From the NCBI GenBank assembly GCA_023408075.1, contig JAEYKW010000039.1, forward strand, positions 1 through 18,795: a DNA stretch of 18,795 nt. The letters run 5' to 3'. Below are positions 1 through 7,132 of the stretch, in pieces; positions within the stretch are counted from its first letter, which is position 1, and each line of letters starts with the position of its first letter. The DNA comes from Bacillota bacterium. GTDB taxonomy: Bacteria; Bacillota; Clostridia; Christensenellales; SZUA-584. The translations under genes and the position numbers were made by a program. A model generated the notes under the pieces. That model worked only from the letters and a program-made list of their open reading frames with translations. It searched no databases and was not told the DNA's origin.

Positions 1-120
1 TGGCAAAAGTGGCAAAGGCATTAGAGGCTTGAACGGATGTGAAAGCCAGCGTCTTTAGGCGCTGGCCGGTAACATAGGGCTTATAGCCCTAGTGCAAACC
101 ACCCGTTGGACGGGTGGTTA
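1..120 (+). mobile_element. right-end remnant of an IS200/IS605-like element with omega-RNA-like hairpins
   Basis: Three near-perfect hairpins follow one another: GCCAGCG (45-51) with CGCTGGC (60-66); TAGGGCT (75-81) with AGCCCTA (85-91) around a 3-base loop; and AACCACCCGT (97-106) with ACGGGTGGTT (110-119) around a 3-base loop, followed by TATGACTT. A hairpin array with a terminal stem of this kind is typical of the right end of IS200/IS605 elements, where the 3' end of tnpB overlaps the omega-RNA scaffold. One frame is open from base 2 to a TAG at 56-58 and could be the last codons of a tnpB-like gene, but too little is present to identify it. The body of the element lies outside the window to the left. 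The assignment comes from family resemblance only; a simple terminator array is the alternative. Confidence 0.5.
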
Positions 121-670
121 TGACTTTGTAAGAAAACGCAGAAATACCGAAATGTCAACGGGATTAACTTGGGATATATTAAGACAAGTTTTCTCGTCAA
201 TGCCGGAACATTCAGTAAACAATATCAGCCAGATATCAGCTCGTAATCATCCGCCATCCATCGGACGCAGTTCCGCAAGAAAAAATCACGTCTCAATTAT
301 ATAACCAAAATTTGGCTGATTTACGGAGCCAGTCTGCCAAAAAAAGTTCCAATGTCATTGTTGAAAATATCATTTGGTTATTCGATCCGGTAAGGCGCAG
401 AGCGAAGACTGCGAAATGGATTGTATGAAAGAAAAAGAGTTTCGCGCGTGGCGGATTGCACGACATGGAAGTTTTTATCAAGAAGGCTTCTTCATGAGAA
501 GAAACTGCTTTTCTTATCGCCGATTGCAGGCTAATCCGATGCGACAGAGTGATAAGGCTTGGCGGCTACAGCCGTACTATCTGACAAGTCCACAGTCGCC
601 ATAATGCGGATTTCAAGCCGGTGCATCCCGTTTGGTTGCCTTGTGGGAGGCCGGAGGAAGAAGGCGTGGC
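121..670. other. about 550 bp with no supportable gene
   Basis: Short open frames exist on both strands, but none has a convincing Shine-Dalgarno site, a recognisable domain or codon use like the neighbouring genes. The stretch may be decayed DNA flanking the insertion-sequence end at 1-120. A small palindrome, AAGAAGGCTTCTT, lies at 480-492. No tRNA or CRISPR was seen. Confidence 0.5.
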
Positions 671-699
671 TGTACATACGGCGGTGTGCATAGTATAAT
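671..699 (+). promoter_or_regulatory. sigma-A-type promoter of the PBP gene run
   Basis: TGTACA (671-676) and a perfect TATAAT (694-699) are separated by 17 bp. Transcription would start near 706, which excludes the GTG at 706 as a start codon and supports the ATG at 721. Confidence 0.65.
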
Positions 700-720
700 A
701 CGCCCGTGGAGGATTACCGC

Positions 721-2742
721 ATGCGGATGATAAAAATACTGATTTGCGTGCTCGTCATCATTTTGCTGCTGACGGCATGTTCTGGGGGGCAGCAGGCGGG
801 CTACAATATCACCGCTTGGGTGAATGCGCTGACCGCGATGGATTATGAGGCCATGTGGGCGCAGGTTGATTCCGCCGTGACGATTGATAAGGACAGTTTT
901 ATTAAGAAGTATGAAGCCATATTTTCGGGGCTCGGCGTTAAAGAGATTACGGTTGAAAATGTCGTTGGACCGGATGAAAACGGGCGATTCACATACACGG
1001 CCACATACAAAACGAAGGATTACGGCGATTACCCCAATAATTACACCGCGCAGATGGTGAACACTGCAGAAGGCTGTTTTGTTTTTTGGAATTATTCTTT
1101 GATTTTCCCCGAGATGGAGCAGGGTTCAACAGTTCGGATAAAAACGGAAAAAGCAACGCGCGGTGAAATTTTTGCCGCAGACGGCTCGCTGCTCGCGCGC
1201 AACACCTATGCCGATACGCTTTATATGGATGTATCGAAGGTCAAGGATATCGTGGAGGTGGCCAAGGTGGTCTGTCCGTTAACCGGCATGACGCCGCCGG
1301 AACTCGCGGACATCCTGTATGCAGCGAAAAAAGGGAATCAAACGATCATGAAGCTGGATGCCTTTTTTTCAGACAGTCTCACGGAAGAGCAAAAGCAGAG
1401 CATAATGGCCGTGCCGGGGCTGGGGATCGATGACAAAATGTACACACCCATACGCGATTACCCGCTCAAGGACAGCGCTGCGCACATCATTGGTTACACG
1501 GGCTTTTTGAGTGAAGAAGACCTGCCCGAAGGCTATGAATCCTCGGACCGCGTGGGCGTATCGGGGCTCGAAGCCGCTTATGAGACGCAGCTGCGCGGCA
1601 AGGACGGCAAGATCATATATATAGAAGACAAATGGGGAAAAAACAGCCGCACGCTTTGGGAAGAGCCAATGGAGGAGGGCCAGGACTTACGGCTCACGAT
1701 CAAGCCGGATCTTCAGCAAAAAGCGTACGACGCGCTCAAAAATAACCTTCATCTTGAAGAAGGCCAGTCGGGCGTCGCGATCGTGATGAACGCAGACAAT
1801 GGCGACGTCGAGGCGATGACGTCGTTCCCGTCTTATGACGACAATGTCTTCACGTTCAGTCTGACGGACGAAATGGCGAATTATTTGTTTCAGTCCGATT
1901 TTCAGCCGCTCGTGTGCCTCGCGACTCAGGGGCGGTATCCGCCCGGCAGCGTGATCAAGCCGTTCTCGGCGACGGCAGCGCTCGAAGCCGGTATGATTAC
2001 GCCGGAAAGCGAGTTTGACGGGGTGATTGTGGACAATAAGTGGCAGCCCGAGGATATGAACGTGAGTGTTACACGTATTAACGACAACGCGGGATCGCCC
2101 CTAAAGCTCGCCAACGCGCTTAAATCGTCCGACAATATCTATTTTGCGTGGGCGGCGCTGCGTCTGGGTGCGGAGAAGCTGATGGACTATTATGAGCGCA
2201 TCGGATTCAATCAGGACGTAACATTTGACCTGCCTGTGAAAACATCAAGCGATATGAACACGGGAGCGATGATGTCGGATCAGATGCTTGCCGATATGGG
2301 CTACGGCCAAGGCCAGCTTCTTGTGACGCCGCTGCAGATGGCTGCGATGTATACGGCGTTTGCGAACAAAACCGGCAACATCATGCAGCCGGTTCTGGTG
2401 AAGAGCCTATGCCGCACCGACGGCACTGACTATGTGACGTTGAGCAGAAAGGACCCCGCAGTCTGGATCGAGAATGCGGTGTCTCAAAACAGCCTTGATA
2501 CGCTGGCACCGATGTTGAAAACGGTTATCGACAGCGGGACGGGCCACGATGCGAAAATACCCGGCGTGCCGCTGGCGGGCAAAACGGGTACTGCGGAGAT
2601 CGACAAAACGCGCGAAATATCGTGGTTTGCGTGTTATTGGATGGACGGCTATTACCCCCGGCTCGTGCTTGTGATGGTAGATGTGGCAACGGAAAAAGGC
2701 CCGGTCAAATTTGCCATCGCCAATGAGCTGCTTGCACCATAA
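721..2742 (+). CDS. class B penicillin-binding protein, lipoprotein, MecA_N type
   Basis: Predicted DD-transpeptidase that cross-links peptidoglycan on the outer face of the membrane. The 673-residue protein begins with a lipoprotein signal peptide: a hydrophobic run ending in LLTAC, with lipidation expected at C20. Residues about 25-130 resemble the NTF2-like MecA_N domain, and a PBP dimerisation region follows. The transpeptidase motifs are all present: S410-V-I-K413, S470-D-N472 and K621-T-G623. The order matches PBP2a (MecA) and Bacillus PbpC (PBP3), which are often weakly inhibited by beta-lactams; resistance cannot be inferred from sequence alone. The ATG at 721 is chosen over the in-frame GTG at 706 because GGAGG (708-712) lies 8 bases upstream of 721 and the promoter would start transcription near 706. 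It is the first gene of a likely four-gene run. Confidence 0.9.
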   Translation: MRMIKILICVLVIILLLTACSGGQQAGYNITAWVNALTAMDYEAMWAQVDSAVTIDKDSFIKKYEAIFSGLGVKEITVENVVGPDENGRFTYTATYKTKDYGDYPNNYTAQMVNTAEGCFVFWNYSLIFPEMEQGSTVRIKTEKATRGEIFAADGSLLARNTYADTLYMDVSKVKDIVEVAKVVCPLTGMTPPELADILYAAKKGNQTIMKLDAFFSDSLTEEQKQSIMAVPGLGIDDKMYTPIRDYPLKDSAAHIIGYTGFLSEEDLPEGYESSDRVGVSGLEAAYETQLRGKDGKIIYIEDKWGKNSRTLWEEPMEEGQDLRLTIKPDLQQKAYDALKNNLHLEEGQSGVAIVMNADNGDVEAMTSFPSYDDNVFTFSLTDEMANYLFQSDFQPLVCLATQGRYPPGSVIKPFSATAALEAGMITPESEFDGVIVDNKWQPEDMNVSVTRINDNAGSPLKLANALKSSDNIYFAWAALRLGAEKLMDYYERIGFNQDVTFDLPVKTSSDMNTGAMMSDQMLADMGYGQGQLLVTPLQMAAMYTAFANKTGNIMQPVLVKSLCRTDGTDYVTLSRKDPAVWIENAVSQNSLDTLAPMLKTVIDSGTGHDAKIPGVPLAGKTGTAEIDKTREISWFACYWMDGYYPRLVLVMVDVATEKGPVKFAIANELLAP

Positions 2743-2766
2743 AAATAACGCTACAAAGGAGAACTT

Positions 2767-3231
2767 ATGATTACGAGCGCTTTTATTCCGGGCACGGAGG
2801 ATTTGTCCGAACCGCTTTTCGTGCGCAGCGAGGTTTTTGTGAAAGAACAGCATGTTCCCGAGGAGGAGGAATATGACGCGTATGACGCGTCGGCACTGCA
2901 TCTGATTGTGTATGTGGACGAACGGGCGGCGGCGACGGGACGCATCTGGCACGACGGCAAAAATTTTCACATCGGGCGGCTGGCCGTGCTCAAACAGTTC
3001 CGCGGACAGCAGATTGGCGACCTTGCGCTGCGGCTGCTGCTCTACAAGACGTTTTCTTCGGGCGCGGATGCGATTGAGATCAGCGCGCAGACGTACATCA
3101 TGCCGCTGTACAGAAAGTTTGGTTTTAAGGAATACGGAGAAGAATATATGGATGCCGGCATACCGCACATGGCGATGAGGGTGGGCAAAGACGAAGTCAT
3201 CTATCCGTCGGCATGCAAAGGACAACATTGA
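2767..3231 (+). CDS. GNAT-family N-acetyltransferase
   Basis: Predicted cytoplasmic acetyltransferase that moves an acetyl group from acetyl-CoA to an unknown amine. The 154-residue length is normal for a single GNAT domain. The acetyl-CoA pyrophosphate-binding loop is visible as RGQQIG (about residues 79-84), followed by the alpha helix DLALRLLLYKTF and, near the end, LYRKFGFKEYGEEY, the usual beta-5/alpha-4 region before the last strand (IPHMAMRV). It resembles the YjcF/ElaA-like branch, whose substrates are mostly undefined. A good AAAGGAG (2756-2762) precedes the ATG. It starts 24 bp after the PBP gene and is probably co-transcribed with it. Family is confident; substrate is unknown. Confidence 0.85.
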   Translation: MITSAFIPGTEDLSEPLFVRSEVFVKEQHVPEEEEYDAYDASALHLIVYVDERAAATGRIWHDGKNFHIGRLAVLKQFRGQQIGDLALRLLLYKTFSSGADAIEISAQTYIMPLYRKFGFKEYGEEYMDAGIPHMAMRVGKDEVIYPSACKGQH

Positions 3232-3240
3232 GGAGCAGAC

Positions 3241-3642
3241 ATGGAGATTGAACTCAAAACAGGGCTGTCAGCGCAGGCTGAAATGGTTGTGGAAACGAAG
3301 GACACCGCGAAAAATGTGGGCAGCGGGCTTGCGGAAGTATTTGCCACGCCCATGATGATCGCGCTGATGGAAAAAGCGGCATATACGGCGGTGCAGCCGA
3401 TGCTGCCGCAGGGCTATTCGACCGTTGGGATTCGCATTGACGCGGCGCATCTGGCCGCGACGCCGGTGGGCATGAAGGTGCGGGCAAAGGCATCGCTGGT
3501 TGAGGTGAGCGGCAAAAAGCTTGTTTTTGATATCGAAGCGTTCGACGAGCGGGATAAAATCGGGGAAGCGCGGCATGAGCGCTTTGTGGTGGAAGACAGC
3601 CGTTTCACGCAAAAGGCTTACGCGAAAGCGGCAGTTACATGA
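3241..3642 (+). CDS. hotdog-fold thioesterase, FlK-like
   Basis: Predicted acyl-CoA thioesterase of the single-hotdog type, 133 residues. Its core aligns with fluoroacetyl-CoA thioesterase FlK: residues T36 (ATP), E44 (MEKAA) and H70 (AAHLAATPVG) have the same spacing (8 and 26 residues) as the FlK catalytic residues Thr42, Glu50 and His76, and the HLAATPVG segment is characteristic of the family. The substrate is probably a small acyl-CoA, since most family members occur in bacteria with no exposure to fluoroacetate; this part is inference. The Shine-Dalgarno GAGGAG (3230-3235) overlaps the stop codon of the acetyltransferase gene, and the stop overlaps the next start by 4 bp (ATGA), so all three are likely translated in series. 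Confidence 0.85.
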   Translation: MEIELKTGLSAQAEMVVETKDTAKNVGSGLAEVFATPMMIALMEKAAYTAVQPMLPQGYSTVGIRIDAAHLAATPVGMKVRAKASLVEVSGKKLVFDIEAFDERDKIGEARHERFVVEDSRFTQKAYAKAAVT

Positions 3643-4469
3643 GGGCCGATTTGCACATCCACACCACGTTTTCGGACGGCGAAATGACGCCCGACGAGGT
3701 TGCCCGCAGAGCGGCGCAAACGGGGCTTGATGCTTTTGCGATCACGGATCACGATGAGTGCCGCGGTTTCGGCGCACTGACGGACACGCAGGGCATCACG
3801 GCCATTGCGGGCATTGAGTTGGCCGCCCAGATGGACGGCGAGGTGCATGTGCTCGGTTACCATATCGACTGCAACAGCCCCGCGCTGATTCGACACGCGG
3901 AAAGAGCCGCGAACTCGCGCTACAACAGGGCCTGTGAAATTGTGGAGCGGCTCCGGGCCGACGGTTTTGAGATCGGCATGGACGAGGTGCTCGGCGCCTG
4001 CAGCGGCGATGTGATCGGAAGGCCGCATATTGCGGCCGTGCTGGTCAACAAAGGATACGCGTCATCGGTGTCGGAAGCGTTTGAAAGATACCTTGGCGGC
4101 AGTGCACCCTATTTTGTGCCGCAGAATAAGATTACTGTGGAACGGGCGGCGCAGCTGATACGTGAGGCGGGCGGCTTTCCGGTTCTCGCGCACCCGGGGC
4201 TGCTGCCGGGCAGCGTTTTTGCCCGACTGCTGCCGCATCTTAAGCAAATGGGCTTTTGGGGTATTGAAGCGTATCACCCCGCCCATACGGACGGACAATG
4301 CATGGAGTTTGAGAGCGTTGCGCGGTCGAATGGCTTATATATTACGGCAGGAAGTGATTTCCATGGAAGCGCCACACCGCGCGTCGGAATTGGAGAAGAA
4401 ACACGCTCGAGCAATTATTTGGAACAAAGTCTGTTCATTTTGATCAAACAAAGTGAAAAAAGGTCATAA
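3639..4469 (+). CDS. PHP-domain phosphoesterase (RNase AM / nucleoside bisphosphate phosphatase type)
   Basis: Predicted metal-dependent phosphoesterase, 276 residues. The PHP motifs appear in order: HIHTTFSDG near residue 6, ITDHD near residue 36, GIEL near residue 56, VHVLGYH near residue 68, LAHPG near residue 185 and a C-terminal GSDFHG near residue 237. These supply the His/Asp/Glu ligands of the trinuclear metal site. The short form, with an insertion between the ITDHD and LAHPG parts, fits the YciV/TrpH group, which includes RNase AM and 3',5'-nucleoside bisphosphate phosphatases. The exact substrate cannot be set by eye. The ATG lies within the stop of the thioesterase gene and has no strong Shine-Dalgarno site, so translational coupling is likely. 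Confidence 0.85.
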   Translation: MRADLHIHTTFSDGEMTPDEVARRAAQTGLDAFAITDHDECRGFGALTDTQGITAIAGIELAAQMDGEVHVLGYHIDCNSPALIRHAERAANSRYNRACEIVERLRADGFEIGMDEVLGACSGDVIGRPHIAAVLVNKGYASSVSEAFERYLGGSAPYFVPQNKITVERAAQLIREAGGFPVLAHPGLLPGSVFARLLPHLKQMGFWGIEAYHPAHTDGQCMEFESVARSNGLYITAGSDFHGSATPRVGIGEETRSSNYLEQSLFILIKQSEKRS

Positions 4470-4487
4470 TTACATCATGCATAGATA

Positions 4488-4516
4488 TTGATTGTACCTC
4501 ATATAAGTGCTAAAAT
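4488..4516 (+). promoter_or_regulatory. promoter of prs with extended -10
   Basis: TTGATT (4488-4493), 17 bp, then TAAAAT (4511-4516) preceded by TGC (4508-4510), an extended -10 element. The predicted transcription start is near 4523, so the coding start must lie downstream of it. Confidence 0.65.
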
Positions 4517-4556
4517 ATGCGCGTGGACCGGGAGTAAACATAAGGTGGGTAAAAAG

Positions 4557-5540
4557 TTGAATTCCTTTGACAGCGACATAAAGGTATTTGCGGGATCGTC
4601 GGGTATGCCGTTTGCAAAAAAAATGTGCAAGTATCTCGGCAATGATTTAGGGGACTCTGAAGTTATCACATTTTCCGATGGAAACATTTTTCTACGAATC
4701 AAAGAAACAGTCAGAAATAAGGATGTCTACGTTGTCCAGCCAATTGGTATGAACCCGAACAATGAGTTTGTGGAAATACTTTTTTGGATGGACGCCTTAA
4801 AACGCGCAAGCGCGAATTCGGTAACGGCGCTGATACCGTATTTCAGCTATGCGAAAGGTGACAAAAAAGATGAACCGCGCGTATCGATACGCGCCCGCGT
4901 CTGTGCGGAAAGCATTGAATTGGCCGGTGCCGACAGGATCGTTGTGATGGATCTTCACAGCGCCCAGGTACAAGGCTTTTTTAAAAAGCCTGTGGATCAT
5001 CTGCTCTCGCTGCCTATTATGTGCGAGTATGTCAAAGGCCTTGATATCATGAAAAATATCTGTGTGGTATCGCCTGACGCAGGTTATGCGAAAACAGCGC
5101 GAAAATATGCGGATTATCTGCACTGCCCTGTGGCCATCGGCGATAAAACGCGCTACGGACATGATGAAAACGCGCATGTGCTGACCATTATCGGCGATGT
5201 GAAGGGTAAGAACTGTATGATTGTAGACGATTTTACGGTTTCGGGCGGAACATTGGTGGATACGGCGAACGCACTGAAAAAACACGGCGCAAACCGCATC
5301 ATCGCTTGCCTGTCGCATGTGATCGTGCGCGAAAAGGGCCTCAAGGCCATTGAGGACAGCCCGATTGAGATGGTGGTGGGCACCGACAGTGTTCAAAATC
5401 CGATCGTTGCAAAATGCAAAAAATTCGTATCCGTATCGGTAGCGCCGCTGTTTGCTGAAGCCGTGCTGCGAATTCATGAAAAGGAATCGGTCAGCCCGCT
5501 GTTTTCCAAAGTACCCAAGAAAGTGGTCGATGATATTTAA
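4557..5540 (+). CDS. prs: ribose-phosphate pyrophosphokinase (PRPP synthetase)
   Basis: Makes 5-phosphoribosyl-1-pyrophosphate from ribose 5-phosphate and ATP for purine, pyrimidine, histidine, tryptophan and NAD synthesis. From the TTG at 4557 the protein is 327 residues, close to the usual 310-320. The DLHSAQVQGFF segment (from D132) matches the canonical DLHAGQIQGFF, and the PRPP loop VDDFTVSGGTL (D224-D225 to about 233) is clear. The flexible catalytic loop, YARQDRK in classical enzymes, reads YAKGDKKDEPR (98-108), so the enzyme belongs to a divergent branch. TTG is preferred because AAGGTGG (4542-4548) lies 8 bases upstream; a GTG at 4545 is the alternative. An earlier in-frame TTG at 4488 falls inside the -35 box. 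The gene stands alone between its promoter and a putative terminator. Confidence 0.9.
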   Translation: MNSFDSDIKVFAGSSGMPFAKKMCKYLGNDLGDSEVITFSDGNIFLRIKETVRNKDVYVVQPIGMNPNNEFVEILFWMDALKRASANSVTALIPYFSYAKGDKKDEPRVSIRARVCAESIELAGADRIVVMDLHSAQVQGFFKKPVDHLLSLPIMCEYVKGLDIMKNICVVSPDAGYAKTARKYADYLHCPVAIGDKTRYGHDENAHVLTIIGDVKGKNCMIVDDFTVSGGTLVDTANALKKHGANRIIACLSHVIVREKGLKAIEDSPIEMVVGTDSVQNPIVAKCKKFVSVSVAPLFAEAVLRIHEKESVSPLFSKVPKKVVDDI

Positions 5541-5575
5541 GCTTGCAAGTGCGAAATATCGCGGCTTCATTTTTT
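5539..5575 (+). terminator. putative intrinsic terminator after prs
   Basis: AAGC (5539-5542) pairs with GCTT (5564-5567), with an inner stem GCGA (5551-5554) / TCGC (5559-5562) and a six-T run at 5570-5575. The stem is interrupted, so strength is uncertain. Confidence 0.4.
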
Positions 5576-5607
5576 GGCAAAAAAACGGCTAATATGCTCG
5601 AAAAAGC

Positions 5608-5679
5608 ATGCAAATATGAATGGGGGCGACCGTCGCGTTGCATAAAAACACTTGCATTTTGAATGGTGTATGCTATAAT
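5608..5679 (+). promoter_or_regulatory. promoter of the ANTAR-glnB operon with an upstream palindrome
   Basis: TTGCAT (5652-5657), 16 bp, then a perfect TATAAT (5674-5679) with TGC directly before it. Just upstream is a dyad: ATGCAA (5608-5613) pairs with TTGCAT (5638-5643), with inner GCGA (5626-5629) / TCGC (5633-5636). TTGCAT recurs in the -35 box. The dyad could be an operator; no known nitrogen-regulator site is recognised in it. Confidence 0.65.
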
Positions 5680-5694
5680 AACATTAAGTAGAAG

Positions 5695-5744
5695 AAACGA
5701 CGGCGTTTGTTCGGGGTCCCAGCCTTGGATAAACGTCTTTTCTT
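5695..5744 (+). promoter_or_regulatory. possible attenuator in the ANTAR operon leader
   Basis: Within the roughly 130-nt leader, CGTTT (5704-5708) can pair with AAACG upstream (5695-5699, 4-base loop) or with AAACG downstream (5731-5735). The second hairpin is followed by a pyrimidine run, TCTTTTCTTT. The two are mutually exclusive. Stems are short (5 bp, plus a GAC/GTC extension with a bulge), so this is suggestive only. Confidence 0.3.
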
Positions 5745-5818
5745 TAATATATGATAATAATATAAACGGATAAGAATAAATAACGGCCGTATAACCGGCT
5801 GCGATGACGGAGCGGGGT

Positions 5819-6394
5819 ATGGATAAGCCAACAGTCACGGTAGCAATGCAAAATGAGCAGGTTGCTGAGAAAATTAAATATGCGTTACTGCGAGAGGGTT
5901 ATTCTGTTGGCGACATTTGTACTTCCGGAAACGAAACGATTCGAAAAATTCGTACCGGCCCCCCGGACATTCTGCTCATCAATTTTGAAATGCCGGATGT
6001 GACCGGCCTGGAGGTCGCAACGATTATCGGCGATGAAAACCTCTGCAGCGTCGTCTTGTTTATCACGAACATGCAGAGAGACTTTTGTGTGTCCATCGTA
6101 GAAGATTATGATATCACGCTTTTCTTAAAGCCCATCAACCGGGTTGCGCTCCTGAGTACCTTAGATACGGTGCTGCAAAACAGAAGGCGCATGGGCAGAA
6201 TGGAAAAGGAACTCAACGAGCTCAAGCAGGGCTTGGAAGACAGAAAGGTCATTGAGCGCGCAAAGGGCATATTGATGAAACGCAAGAGCATTTCGGAGGG
6301 AGAGGCGTACCGCAGAATACAGAAAATGAGTATGGATTCGCGCGTTGCAATGCGGGATATTGCTTTAAAAATCATTGAGTTGTCACAGAATTAA
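5819..6394 (+). CDS. ANTAR-domain RNA-binding antitermination regulator with pseudo-receiver
   Basis: Predicted regulator of the AmiR/NasR type, 191 residues, which would act on nascent RNA leaders to prevent termination. Residues 1-118 form a receiver-like domain, about 120-145 a coiled-coil linker (RRRMGRMEKELNELKQGLED), and 146-188 the ANTAR domain (VIERAKGILMKRKSISEGEAYRRIQ, then MRDIALKII). The receiver is degenerate: the phosphoacceptor Asp is Asn (N55 in LLINFEMPD) and the acidic DD pair near the N-terminus is QN (Q11-N12), although the late Lys (LFLKP) is kept. Phosphorylation is therefore unlikely; ligand or protein binding is more probable. ATG 5819 is chosen over ATG 5804 because GGAGCGGGG (5809-5817) precedes it. 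It lies 18 bp before the P-II gene, implying a role in nitrogen control. Confidence 0.9.
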   Translation: MDKPTVTVAMQNEQVAEKIKYALLREGYSVGDICTSGNETIRKIRTGPPDILLINFEMPDVTGLEVATIIGDENLCSVVLFITNMQRDFCVSIVEDYDITLFLKPINRVALLSTLDTVLQNRRRMGRMEKELNELKQGLEDRKVIERAKGILMKRKSISEGEAYRRIQKMSMDSRVAMRDIALKIIELSQN

Positions 6395-6412
6395 GACATA
6401 TGAGGTGGTTTT

Positions 6413-6751
6413 ATGAAAAAAGTAGAAATGGTTATCCGCCCCGAGATGATGGAAAAGGTTAAAGAGGTTGTGGAAAGTGTGGGCGCAGGCGGTATGACGG
6501 TTTCTTCCGTGCTCGGGTGCGGTGCACAAAAGGGCAAGAAAGAAGTGTACAGAGGCACTGAAATGATTATCAACCTCTTGCACAAGCTTAAAATCGAAAT
6601 TGTGGTGCCGGATAATCTGGTCGATAAACTCGTTCAAACGACGATAGCGGCGATTAAAACCGGCGAGGTCGGCGACGGCAAAATATTTGTGACGCCGATC
6701 GAAGAAGCTGTCAGAGTGAGAACCGGCGAAAAGGGTGACATTGCTCTTTAA
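6413..6751 (+). CDS. P-II family nitrogen regulatory protein
   Basis: Trimeric signalling protein that senses ATP/ADP and 2-oxoglutarate and binds target enzymes or transporters through its T-loop. Its 112 residues are full length for GlnB/GlnK. T-loop segment QKGKKEVYRGTEM (39-51), KIEIVVPDNLVD, TGEVGDGKIF (about 83-92) and the RVRTGE segment are all typical. Tyr46 is kept, but position 51, the tyrosine uridylylated in proteobacterial GlnB, is Met, so control by uridylylation is not expected. Shine-Dalgarno GAGGTGG (6402-6408) precedes the ATG. The gene follows the ANTAR regulator, with a terminator behind it. No amtB or glnA is adjacent, so the partner is unknown. Confidence 0.93.
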   Translation: MKKVEMVIRPEMMEKVKEVVESVGAGGMTVSSVLGCGAQKGKKEVYRGTEMIINLLHKLKIEIVVPDNLVDKLVQTTIAAIKTGEVGDGKIFVTPIEEAVRVRTGEKGDIAL

Positions 6752-6777
6752 CGGCGGCGCATCAGTTCTATTGCAAG

Positions 6778-6824
6778 AAAACCGGCAGGCATAGCGGAAC
6801 AAGGCTATTTTTGTACGGTTTTTT
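6778..6824 (+). terminator. intrinsic terminator after the P-II gene
   Basis: AAAACCG (6778-6784) pairs with CGGTTTT (6816-6822), with an inner stem ATAGC (6791-6795) / GCTAT (6804-6808). The T-run is 6819-6824. Confidence 0.7.
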
Positions 6825-7132
6825 ATATTGAAGCCATTCATCAAGTATAGGCTTGACAGGTTTGTTTTATATAATAAAAAATTGATAATAAATGTATTGA
6901 TCTGGTAGTAAAGCCTGTAAAGCCTCCCAGCCCACCTCTGCGGGGCAGTCAGATGACAATTCCGAAGGATTGAACCGGGAAATGGCACAAAATCGGAGTG
7001 GCCGGTTTTCAGTCATTTTCTCTCCCCGGTCATCACGATAGACAGCCCCTGATTTACTCTTGTTGGTGTAATCGTCAGAGGAGCCATGATAAAGAGTTTT
7101 TAATATTCGAAGGCTGCTGACAAAGTAACAAA
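6825..7132. other. about 300 bp with no supportable gene
   Basis: A minus-strand frame is open over much of this stretch but runs through the arm of the palindromic repeat at 7133-7226, lacks a Shine-Dalgarno site and resembles no family I know. A TTGACA at 6853-6858 has no -10 at proper spacing. TAAAGCCT is repeated at 6909-6916 and 6918-6925. Probably decayed or mobile-derived DNA. Confidence 0.4.

Noticed and set aside
2407..3228. Long minus-strand open frame
   Set aside because: It is antisense to the penicillin-binding protein and acetyltransferase genes, lacks a ribosome site and has composition typical of a shadow. Similar antisense frames at 4797-5570, 7717-8697 and 10807-11655 were dropped for the same reason.
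5686..5818. Twin hexaloop ANTAR-target hairpins in the operon leader
   Set aside because: No pair of six-base loops with A at position 1 and G at position 4 could be found.
6853..6875. Perfect TTGACA followed by TATAAT
   Set aside because: The spacer to TATAAT (6870-6875) is only 11 bp, and no other -10 lies at 16-18 bp. No gene follows.
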